A DNA stretch of 38,501 nt from an uncultured Paracoccaceae bacterium (GTDB lineage Bacteria > Pseudomonadota > Alphaproteobacteria > Rhodobacterales > Rhodobacteraceae), in the NCBI GenBank assembly GCA_913043905.1, contig CAJWNQ010000015.1, forward strand, positions 1 to 38,501. The letters run 5' to 3'. Made by a program: the position numbers and the translations under genes. Under the pieces are notes generated by a model. That model saw nothing but the letters and a program-made list of their open reading frames with translations. It ran no database searches and had not been told where the DNA came from. This document shows positions 16,889 through 23,932 of the stretch, piece after piece; position 1 is the first letter of the stretch; the number at the start of each line of letters is the position of its first letter.

Positions 16889-18022
16889 ATGACGAAGTTA
16901 AAATGGGGTATGATTGGTGGTGGAGAAGGTAGTCAAATTGGGCCCGCTCACAGATTAGGCGCACAAGCGGATGGTTTATTTGAATTAAGTGCTGGTGCCT
17001 TAGATCATCGCGCGGATGTGGGGCGTAAATATGCCCAACAGTTAGGTATACAAAAAGATCGTGCATATGGTGATTGGCAAGAAATGTTAGCTGGCGAAAA
17101 AAAACGAACTGACAGAATAGACTTGGTCACCGTTGCAACGCCTAATGCAACCCACTTTGAGATCACCAAAGCCTTCCTAGAGGCTGGTTTTAACGTTCTT
17201 TGCGAAAAACCGATGACGATGAGCATTGAAGAGGGTGAAGAAATCGTGCGCGTAGTTAAAGCAACAGGCAAAATTTGTGCAGTTAATTATTGTTATTCGG
17301 CCTACCCAATGATCCGGCAAGCACGGGCGATGGTTCGAGCAAATGAAATTGGAAAGATCCGCCTAGTCGTTACTAATTTTAGCCATGGCCATCACGGCGA
17401 TGCAACAGACGCAGACAACCCACGTGTACGTTGGCGATATGATCCTAAAATGGCTGGTGTGTCTGGTCAGTTTGCAGATTGTGGCATTCATGCCATGCAT
17501 ATGGCCAGCTTTATTTGTGATGATGAAGTGGAAAAGCTATCAGCAGATTTTGCCTCAACTATTTCAAGTCGCGAATTAGAAGATGATGCAATGGTAAACT
17601 TTCGAATGATACGTGGAACGGTTGGCCGCCTTTGGACATCTTCGGTAGCTATAGGCCGTCAACATGGATTTGATATACAAGTATTTGGTGAAACTGGGGG
17701 CCTTCGTTGGGCATCGGAACAACCAAACCAACTTATCTATACTCCGGTTGGTGAACGCACTCAGATCATTGAAAAAGGTGAAAGTGGCTTGCATGCAGAC
17801 GCAGCTCGCCTCTCGCGTGTATCTATTGCCCATCCTGAAGGCTTCCCCTTGGCCGTTGCAAATATTTACTGCGATCTTGCTGATGCTATCCGTGGTGAAA
17901 TTCGAGATGGACTACCAAATGCTATTGACGGTTTGAGGTCGATGACAGCAGTTCATACAGCGGTGAAATCAGCAAAAAATTATGGAAAATGGCTTGATGC
18001 ACGCCCACCAATGCTTCGGTAA
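16889..18022 (+). CDS. Gfo/Idh/MocA family oxidoreductase (second of the rightward operon)
   Basis: The 377-residue protein has the Rossmann motif GMIGGGEGSQIGPAHR (residues 7-22) with a Ser/Gln-rich variation of the usual glycine loop, the Glu-Lys-Pro at 106-108 (VLCEKPMTM), and the catalytic region GVSGQFADCGIHAMHMA with Asp and His. I start at ATG 16889, preceded by AAGGAAATAAAT. It resembles the longer subgroup (about 370-390 residues) often found in inositol and sugar clusters of Rhizobiales and Rhodobacterales. A role in converting another inositol isomer or a keto-inositol is likely, but the substrate is not known. The gene ends two bases from the convergent lacI-type gene. Confidence 0.82.
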   Translation: MTKLKWGMIGGGEGSQIGPAHRLGAQADGLFELSAGALDHRADVGRKYAQQLGIQKDRAYGDWQEMLAGEKKRTDRIDLVTVATPNATHFEITKAFLEAGFNVLCEKPMTMSIEEGEEIVRVVKATGKICAVNYCYSAYPMIRQARAMVRANEIGKIRLVVTNFSHGHHGDATDADNPRVRWRYDPKMAGVSGQFADCGIHAMHMASFICDDEVEKLSADFASTISSRELEDDAMVNFRMIRGTVGRLWTSSVAIGRQHGFDIQVFGETGGLRWASEQPNQLIYTPVGERTQIIEKGESGLHADAARLSRVSIAHPEGFPLAVANIYCDLADAIRGEIRDGLPNAIDGLRSMTAVHTAVKSAKNYGKWLDARPPMLR

Positions 18023-18023
18023 A

Positions 18024-19022
18024 TTATAGGCGGGGTCGCAAAGTACCCCGCTCAATAATCTGACAAGGAAATAACCGCGCTTCAGGATAACGATTAGGCT
18101 CATCGAACATAGCTACCATCAACTCTATGGATGAATTAATGATTTGCTGTATTGGCTGATGAATAGTAGTAAGTGAGATACTTTCCCAACTCGACATTTT
18201 CATATCGTTAAATCCAATTAAACCAATATCCTTGGGAACCTCTAATCCAATATCTTTTATAGCGCTTAATACCCCAATAGATAAAACATCGTCTCCACAG
18301 AAATAAGCCTCCGCAACATCTCCCTTGGAAAGCCGTAACATTTCTGTTCGCCCTGCTTGAAAAGAATATTCTTTAGCAAAAGTATGGCTAATTCTAATTA
18401 GTGGGTATTTTGCCATTTCTTCACGAAAACCTTTTAGGCGATCTTGAGTGGATGTTGCAATTTCAGGGCCACCTAGAAACGCTACAGCTTTGTAGTTTCT
18501 TTGGGCAAGTTCACGTGCAGCCATTCTCCCAGCTTCTACATTATCAATACCAACGACATGCACTTCTGGACTGCTAGAGTAACGGCCAAAAGTATTTATG
18601 ACAGGTATTCCTTTACTCCTAAATGCCATAGAAAATTCTGGAGGAAGTGTTGAAGAAGCCACTAGGACACCATCAACCGAATATTGGCGAAGCATTTGTA
18701 GCGATTGTTCAGGGTTAGTTTCATCACTAAGATTCACTAACAACGGGCGCAACCCCCTATCCTGTAGGCCGCGGGTAAAAAGATCAAAAACCTCTAAAAA
18801 AATTGGATTGTGAAAATTGTTACTTACAAGGCCAATTAATTTTGTGCGCCGCGTTGTTAAGCTTCGAGCTAAAAAATTGGGACTGTATCCCAGTTCAGAA
18901 GCAGCTTTTTCCACTTTTTTACGCATCTTGCTAGAAACAGATGCACCATCTGTAAATGCACGCGACACGGCAGAAGTCGAAACCCCTGCCTTATTTGCTA
19001 CGTCTTTAAGTGTTGCTACCAT
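18024..19022 (-). CDS. LacI-family transcriptional repressor of the inositol regulon
   Basis: The 332-residue protein has an N-terminal LacI helix-turn-helix with hinge helix (TLKDVANKAGVSTSAVSRAF, residues 4-23, then LGYSPNFLARSLTTRRT) and a type-I periplasmic-binding-protein-like effector domain (IGLVSNNFHNPIFLEVF onward, ending with TTIHQPIQQI). Such repressors leave the operator when they bind a sugar or pathway intermediate. It lies between the catabolic genes and the ABC transporter genes, and palindromes with the same half-site, TTTGCAAC, are found in both divergent promoters, including its own (19092-19119). I therefore infer that it represses the catabolic and uptake operons and itself. 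In related bacteria the inositol regulator is either LacI- or RpiR-type; this is the LacI type. Confidence 0.88.
   Translation of the reverse strand: MVATLKDVANKAGVSTSAVSRAFTDGASVSSKMRKKVEKAASELGYSPNFLARSLTTRRTKLIGLVSNNFHNPIFLEVFDLFTRGLQDRGLRPLLVNLSDETNPEQSLQMLRQYSVDGVLVASSTLPPEFSMAFRSKGIPVINTFGRYSSSPEVHVVGIDNVEAGRMAARELAQRNYKAVAFLGGPEIATSTQDRLKGFREEMAKYPLIRISHTFAKEYSFQAGRTEMLRLSKGDVAEAYFCGDDVLSIGVLSAIKDIGLEVPKDIGLIGFNDMKMSSWESISLTTIHQPIQQIINSSIELMVAMFDEPNRYPEARLFPCQIIERGTLRPRL
18030..18051. terminator. Possible terminator hairpin between convergent genes
   Basis: GCGGGGT (18030-18036) and ACCCCGC (18045-18051) form a 7-bp GC-rich stem with an 8-base loop, 8 bases after the stop of the rightward oxidoreductase gene and inside the last codons of the lacI-type gene. 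The trailing sequence (TCAATAATC) has no T-run, so efficient termination is uncertain. Confidence 0.4.
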
Positions 19023-19091
19023 TTTTCACATATACTTTTTAATTAAACATTTAAATACACCGCATTTTATGTAGATACAGCAAAAAATTTT

Positions 19092-19119
19092 ATTTCTTTG
19101 CAACCCGTTGCAAAGAAAT
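19092..19119. promoter_or_regulatory. LacI-type operator in the lacI/ABC transporter divergent promoter
   Basis: The 13-bp arms ATTTCTTTGCAAC (19092-19104) and GTTGCAAAGAAAT (19107-19119) are exact reverse complements around a central CC. The inner part, TTTGCAAC-CC-GTTGCAAA, matches the palindrome at 14828-14845 at 17 of 18 positions. It lies 69 bases before the lacI-type start and 81 bases before the binding-protein start, so one bound repressor could control both directions. Confidence 0.85.
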
Positions 19120-19200
19120 CGAATCCATGATTTGTTATATTTCTGGAATGGTGTCCTGCCGATCAGAAATTATTACTGTTTTCCAAGGGAGAGAAAATAA

Positions 19201-20151
19201 ATGAAGTCTACATTAAAGAAATTAATGCTAACCGCTGCAGTCGTAGTATCACCGCTTATGGTATCCGCTGATGGTCACGGCGATAACTTAAAATATATAT
19301 TAGTCAGCCACGCACCAGATAGCGATAGCTGGTGGAATACTATTAAAAACGGCATTGCACTTGCTGGAGAACAGATGGGTGTAAGTGTTGAATATCGTAA
19401 CCCGCCAACTGGTGACCTTGCCGATATGGCTCGTATTATAGAACAGGCAGCTGCATCAAACCCAGATGGAATTATTACTACATTATCAGATTATGATCTA
19501 CTAAAAGGTCCAATCAGAGCAGCCGTAGATCAAGGCATTGATGTGATAATTATGAATTCAGGCACACCAGAGCAAGCTGCTGAAGTTGGTGCCTTAATGT
19601 ACGTTGGTCAACCCGAATATGATGCTGGATTGGCCGCTGGCCAGCGCGCGAAGCGCGATGGTATCGGCAGCTTTTTATGTGTGAACCATTATATTAGTTC
19701 ACCGTCATCAACCGAACGCTGCCAAGGTTTCGCAGATGGCCTGGGCATCGATTTAGGCAACCAAATGATCGATTCTGGTCAAGATCCTGCTGAAATTAAG
19801 AACCGGGTTCTTGCATACCTTTCAGCAAACGCTGGGACAGAAGCAATTTTAACACTTGGCCCAACCTCTGCAGACCCAACAATGCTTGCATTAGCTGAAA
19901 ACGGCATGGCTGGTGATATCTATTTTGGGACATTTGATCTTGGCTCAGAAATCGTTAAAGGCTTAAAATCTGGAGTTATTAACTGGGGTATCGACCAACA
20001 GCCATTCCTACAAGCATATTTACCTGTTGTAGTGTTAGCTAACTATGATCGTTATGGCGTATTACCTGGAAATAACATTAATTCTGGTCCTGGCTTCGTA
20101 ACCAAAGACGCTCTAGCCAAAGTCGAAGAGTTTGCTGGTGAATACAGATAA
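19201..20151 (+). CDS. Inositol/sugar ABC transporter substrate-binding protein
   Basis: The 316-residue precursor has a signal peptide (residues 1-23, cleavage near VSA-DG) and a type-I sugar-binding fold (Peripla_BP_4, ribose/inositol group). Recognisable parts are the first strand and loop YILVSHAPDSDSWWNTIKNG, GDLADMARIIEQAAASNPDG, the MNSG and YVGQPEYDAGLAAGQ blocks and the C-terminal GIDQQPFLQAYLPV, where the sugar-contacting Asp and Gln usually lie. Position beside the inositol genes under the shared LacI operator makes inositol the likely ligand (IbpA-type). A GGGAGAG site precedes the ATG. A strong stem-loop follows (20186-20217), separating it from the permease gene. Confidence 0.87.
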   Translation: MKSTLKKLMLTAAVVVSPLMVSADGHGDNLKYILVSHAPDSDSWWNTIKNGIALAGEQMGVSVEYRNPPTGDLADMARIIEQAAASNPDGIITTLSDYDLLKGPIRAAVDQGIDVIIMNSGTPEQAAEVGALMYVGQPEYDAGLAAGQRAKRDGIGSFLCVNHYISSPSSTERCQGFADGLGIDLGNQMIDSGQDPAEIKNRVLAYLSANAGTEAILTLGPTSADPTMLALAENGMAGDIYFGTFDLGSEIVKGLKSGVINWGIDQQPFLQAYLPVVVLANYDRYGVLPGNNINSGPGFVTKDALAKVEEFAGEYR

Positions 20152-20185
20152 AAGCTAACATACTTAGTTAGTAAAATATAAAATT

Positions 20186-20217
20186 GGGCGGTCGAGCATT
20201 ACTCGGGCCGCCCTTTT
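20186..20217 (+). terminator. GC-rich stem-loop after the binding-protein gene (attenuator)
   Basis: GGGCGG (20186-20191) pairs with CCGCCC (20208-20213), and the inner CGAG (20193-20196) pairs with CTCG (20202-20205) around CATTA. Four T residues follow. It starts 35 bases after the stop of the binding-protein gene and 27 bases before the next start, so it looks like a leaky intrinsic terminator that reduces expression of the permease and ATPase relative to the binding protein. Confidence 0.8.
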
Positions 20218-20243
20218 CATAACTTTTAAAGAGACAAGATCCA

Positions 20244-21356
20244 ATGACAGACGCACTCAAAAACGATGAACGCATCAAAGAAATGTCACAATTGCGACGT
20301 TCACTTATCCGGCCAGAACTTGGTGGAATAGTTGGAACAGTTGCCGTTTTTACCTTCTTCCTACTTTTTGCTTTTGATAGCGGTATGTTCAACGCCCAAG
20401 GTGTATTGAACTGGTCTGTGGTATCCGCACAATTCATGATCATTGCTGTAGGAGCATGCCTCTTGATGATAGCTGGCGAATTTGATTTATCAGTAGGATC
20501 TATGATTGGATTTGCTGGTATGATGATCGCCATATTTAGCATAACACTTGGCTGGCCAATGTGGATCGCAATTCTAATTACCTTTGTTATTTGCATTGGG
20601 TTTGGCGCATTGAATGGCTTCATAGTTGTTAGAACAGGCCTCCCAAGTTTTATTGTAACTTTGGCCACATTATTTATATTGCGAGGCTTTACAATTTTTA
20701 TTCCACAAACATTAGAACGCAAAACTATTATTGGTGGTATTCGTGAGGCAGCCGAAGGCGATTGGCTTGGCCCAATATTTGGTGGAAAAATCTTAGGGAG
20801 TGCTTTTCAATGGCTTGGAGATGCAGGTATTATAGGTGTTTTTACTCGTGGTAACCTAAAAGGCCAACCTATTGTGAATGGCATACCAATGTTAATAGTT
20901 TGGGCTCTTCTACTTGTAATTGTAGGCCATATAGTTTTAACGCGAACGCGCTTTGGAAACTGGATTTTTGCAGCTGGAGGGGATGCACAAGCCGCGCGAT
21001 ATGCTGGCGTACCAGTAGATCGGGTCAAAATAATAATGTTTATGTTTACTGCATTTTGCGCAACCGTTTTTGCTGTCTGTCAGGTGATGGAGTTTGGATC
21101 AGCAGGAGCAGATCGTGGACTACTTAAAGAATTTGAAGCAATAATTGCAGTAGTTATTGGTGGAGCATTATTAACAGGCGGCTACGGATCAGTCATCGGT
21201 GCAGCACTTGGCGCCCTTATATTTGGAGTAGTTCAGCAAGGTCTTTTCTTTGCAAACGTTGAAAGCTCTCTTTTTAGGGTTTTTCTAGGAGTGATCCTAT
21301 TATTGGCAGTGATCCTTAATACATACATTCGCCGCTTAATTACAGGAGAACGCTAA
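20244..21356 (+). CDS. Inositol/sugar ABC transporter permease
   Basis: The 370-residue membrane protein belongs to the RbsC/AraH-type permease family (BPD_transp_2). The conserved core MLIAGEFDLSVGSMIGFAGM is at about residues 74-93, FGALNGFIVVRTGLPSFIVTLAT follows, and GGYGSVIGAALGALIFGVVQQG near the end is highly characteristic. About ten helices are expected. It would form a homodimeric channel in the inner membrane for inositol. Compared with RbsC (about 320 residues) it has an insertion between about residues 150 and 215 (TLERKTIIGGIREAAEGDWLGP and on), probably a periplasmic loop. Its last base is the first base of the next gene's ATG (TAATG), so the two are translationally coupled. 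Confidence 0.88.
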   Translation: MTDALKNDERIKEMSQLRRSLIRPELGGIVGTVAVFTFFLLFAFDSGMFNAQGVLNWSVVSAQFMIIAVGACLLMIAGEFDLSVGSMIGFAGMMIAIFSITLGWPMWIAILITFVICIGFGALNGFIVVRTGLPSFIVTLATLFILRGFTIFIPQTLERKTIIGGIREAAEGDWLGPIFGGKILGSAFQWLGDAGIIGVFTRGNLKGQPIVNGIPMLIVWALLLVIVGHIVLTRTRFGNWIFAAGGDAQAARYAGVPVDRVKIIMFMFTAFCATVFAVCQVMEFGSAGADRGLLKEFEAIIAVVIGGALLTGGYGSVIGAALGALIFGVVQQGLFFANVESSLFRVFLGVILLLAVILNTYIRRLITGER

Positions 21357-22132
21357 TGAAACCCATTATTGAAATGAAAGAAATCGAAAAACATTTTGGT
21401 TCTGTAATTGCGTTAGCAGGTGTAACAATTGATTTTTATCCAGGTGAATGCCATTGTTTATTAGGTGATAATGGTGCAGGTAAATCAACATTTATCAAAA
21501 CCATGTCTGGTGTACATAAACCTACTGCTGGCGAAATTAGGTTTGAAGGTAAACCAATGCATTTCGATGACCCACGCGACTCTATAGCAGCGGGCATTGC
21601 TACTGTTTACCAAGATTTAGCGATGATACCACTTATGTCAGTCAGTCGTAATTTTTTCATGGGCAACGAGCCAATAAAAACACGCATGGGTATGTCCTTT
21701 TTTGATCATGAATACGCAAATGAAACTACGATGTCAGAAATGCGTAAAATGGGTATTAGCCTGCGAGGGCCTGATCAAGCTGTTGGAACATTATCTGGTG
21801 GGGAACGGCAAACAGTTGCCATAGCACGGGCCGTTCATTTTGGAGCAAAGGTATTAATTCTAGATGAACCAACATCGGCACTTGGCGTACGCCAAACAGC
21901 AAACGTATTAGCAACGGTGGATAAAGTTCGTAAACAGGGCATAGCAGTAGTTTTCATAACCCACAACGTTCGCCATGCCATGGCCGTAGGCGATCGCTTC
22001 ACAGTTTTAAATCGCGGTAAAACCTACGGTACAGCTGTGAAAGGCGAGATCACACCTGAAGAATTACAAGATTTAATGGCTGGTGGTCAGGAATTAGCAA
22101 CACTAGAAGGTTCATTGGGAGGAACTGTTTGA
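21356..22132 (+). CDS. Inositol/sugar ABC transporter ATP-binding protein (single domain)
   Basis: The 258-residue ATPase has one complete nucleotide-binding domain: Walker A GDNGAGKSTFIK (about residues 38-49), Q-loop TVYQDLAM, signature LSGGERQTVAIARA, Walker B VLILDEPTSALG and switch histidine FITHNVRHA. Sugar importers of the Rbs/inositol class usually have two such domains in a protein of about 500 residues; the half-size form, as in FrcA of rhizobia, must work as a homodimer. The D-loop SALG followed by VRQT is like that in the FrcA group. It is the last gene of the three-gene transporter operon. No downstream half gene is missing: the sequence after the stop is non-coding for 120 bases. 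Confidence 0.88.
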   Translation: MKPIIEMKEIEKHFGSVIALAGVTIDFYPGECHCLLGDNGAGKSTFIKTMSGVHKPTAGEIRFEGKPMHFDDPRDSIAAGIATVYQDLAMIPLMSVSRNFFMGNEPIKTRMGMSFFDHEYANETTMSEMRKMGISLRGPDQAVGTLSGGERQTVAIARAVHFGAKVLILDEPTSALGVRQTANVLATVDKVRKQGIAVVFITHNVRHAMAVGDRFTVLNRGKTYGTAVKGEITPEELQDLMAGGQELATLEGSLGGTV

Positions 22133-22254
22133 TTTCATGCAGGTCACAAGTTGTTAAATTATCAAATATTTTTCACTTAGACTTTTATTAATATTTAGTT
22201 TTACTTAAATAATTGCATGTTAAGCTAATTCTAAATGTAAACAGGAGTAATCAG

Positions 22255-23130
22255 ATGATAATTGGATTTATTGGACTTGGAAATATGGGTGCCCCAATGG
22301 CTACCAATTTGGTTAAGGCTGGTCACAAAGTAATTGGCTTTGATGTTGCAATTGATACGATTCCAAATATTACCATGGTTGAAACTGCAGCAATGGCTGT
22401 ACAAAATGCTGATGTAATTGTTACCATGCTACCAAATGGTACTATTTTACGCGCAGTAGCAGATCAAATAATTCCTGTAATGAAACGTGGTGCTCTATTT
22501 ATAGACTGTTCAACAGTAGACTTCGAAAGTGCGCGTGAAGTAGCAGAACAAGCAAATAATTCTAGTATTATGTTTGCAGATGCACCTGTTTCAGGTGGTA
22601 TTAGTGGCGCAGCTACAGGCACTTTGACGTTTATGGTCGGTGGGTCAGAAGAGTCATTTAAATTTGCGTCACCCTTATTTGATATAATGGGCCAAAAAGC
22701 TGTGCACTGTGGTGCATCTGGTGCCGGTCAGGCAGCCAAAATATGTAATAACATGATACTTGGCGTTACAATGATAGCAACCTGTGAAGCATTTTCTTTA
22801 GCTGACAAACTAGGATTAAATCGCCAAAAAATGTTTGATGTTGTTAGCACCTCATCAGGATACTCTTGGTCAATGAATGCATATTGCCCAGCTCCCAATA
22901 TTGGTCCCAAAAGTCCAGCAGACAACGATTATACTCCAGGCTTTTCAGCAGAATTAATGTTGAAGGACTTGCGGTTATCACAGCAAGCTGCACATGCAAA
23001 TAATGCGCCAACACCACTTGGAAAAATGGCAACCAAATTATATGAAGAATTTGTTGAAAAAAGCGACGGTATGGGTAAAGATTTTTCTGCTATGTTGCCA
23101 CACCTAAAAAAAATGGGAAGAGACAATTGA
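22255..23130 (+). CDS. mmsB: 3-hydroxyisobutyrate dehydrogenase-like beta-hydroxyacid dehydrogenase
   Basis: The 291-residue protein is an NAD-dependent beta-hydroxyacid dehydrogenase. It has the N-terminal IGFIGLGNMGAPMATNLVKA (residues 2-21), the substrate-binding FADAPVSGGISGAATGTLTF, and the catalytic lysine in AGQAAKICNNM (Lys162). The C-terminal half has ELMLKDLRLSQQAA, common in 3-hydroxyisobutyrate dehydrogenases. In valine breakdown it oxidises 3-hydroxyisobutyrate to methylmalonate semialdehyde. The start is ATG 22255, which has AGGAG about 8 bases upstream; the frame extends 14 codons further without support. Its stop overlaps the start of an enoyl-CoA hydratase gene. Because the inositol pathway yields malonate semialdehyde, an alternative activity on that or on 3-hydroxypropionate is conceivable. 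Confidence 0.85.
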   Translation: MIIGFIGLGNMGAPMATNLVKAGHKVIGFDVAIDTIPNITMVETAAMAVQNADVIVTMLPNGTILRAVADQIIPVMKRGALFIDCSTVDFESAREVAEQANNSSIMFADAPVSGGISGAATGTLTFMVGGSEESFKFASPLFDIMGQKAVHCGASGAGQAAKICNNMILGVTMIATCEAFSLADKLGLNRQKMFDVVSTSSGYSWSMNAYCPAPNIGPKSPADNDYTPGFSAELMLKDLRLSQQAAHANNAPTPLGKMATKLYEEFVEKSDGMGKDFSAMLPHLKKMGRDN

Positions 23131-23900
23131 TAATAGAAACATTAAATCTAACCCGAGAAGGTCGCGTTCTTAAAGTTACAATAAACAGACCTAAACAAAT
23201 GAACGCACTAAATTTTCAAGTCATGGATGACTTTATTAAATATGTAGTACCACTAGATAATGATCCTGAACTTGCCTGTATTGTAATCACGGGTAATGAT
23301 AAAGCTTTTGCAGCAGGAGCAGATATAAAAGAAATGTCAGACAAAACTGCTGCTGAAATGCGTGAGGCACTTTATTTTGCAGATTGGGATTTATTTGCAA
23401 ATATGAAAACACCAAAAATAGCTGCAGTAAATGGCTACGCACTCGGTGGCGGATGCGAATTAGCAATGATGTGTGATTTTATTATAGCAGGTGAGAGCGC
23501 TCAATTTGGGCAACCTGAAATTAAATTAGGTGTAATTCCTGGTATAGGGGGCACTCAAAGAATGACTAAACTTATTGGGCGCGCCAAATCAATGGATATG
23601 CATCTAACTGGTCGAATGATGGGTGCTGATGAGGCACTAAGTAGTGGTCTGATCAGCCGAATATTCCCAGACGATAAACTTGTTGATGAAGCAATGGAAA
23701 TTGCCTCTATTATAGCTAAATATTCGAAACCAGCATTAAGTATGGCAATCGATGCCGTGCATAAAGGTGATGATCTTCCATTAGAACAGGGGCTATTATA
23801 TGAACGTGATTTATTTTATTCGTTGTTTGACACAGGTGATCAAAAAGAGGGCATGGCTGCCTTCATTGAAAAAAGAAAACCCGCATTCAAGGGATCCTGA
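23127..23900 (+). CDS. Enoyl-CoA hydratase (crotonase family)
   Basis: The 257-residue protein is a crotonase with the two oxyanion-hole blocks AFAAGADIKEM (about residues 64-74) and NGYALGGGCELAMMCDF. Both catalytic glutamates are present: Glu111 (GGCELA) and Glu131 (GQPEIKLGVIPGIGGTQR). That is the pattern of true enoyl-CoA hydratases rather than hydrolases such as 3-hydroxyisobutyryl-CoA hydrolase. It begins with a TTG at 23127, overlapping the stop of the preceding dehydrogenase gene by four bases (TTGA), with GGAAGAG just upstream; the first ATG is too far inside the fold. It would hydrate short-chain enoyl-CoAs, for example methacrylyl-CoA or crotonyl-CoA. It converges on acs with 32 bases between them. 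Confidence 0.88.
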   Translation: MIIETLNLTREGRVLKVTINRPKQMNALNFQVMDDFIKYVVPLDNDPELACIVITGNDKAFAAGADIKEMSDKTAAEMREALYFADWDLFANMKTPKIAAVNGYALGGGCELAMMCDFIIAGESAQFGQPEIKLGVIPGIGGTQRMTKLIGRAKSMDMHLTGRMMGADEALSSGLISRIFPDDKLVDEAMEIASIIAKYSKPALSMAIDAVHKGDDLPLEQGLLYERDLFYSLFDTGDQKEGMAAFIEKRKPAFKGS

Positions 23901-23932
23901 CTACGGGTTTAAATTATTAAAGCTTATAAATC

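Noticed and set aside
15940-17140. Further TTGCAAC-type half sites inside the rightward inositol genes as LacI operators
   Set aside because: They are single half sites within coding sequence, without the symmetric partner found at the two promoters.
20168-20722. 184-codon open frame on the minus strand over the inositol permease gene
   Set aside because: It is opposite a clear permease gene and crosses the stem-loop after the binding-protein gene; its composition is that of antisense of membrane helices.
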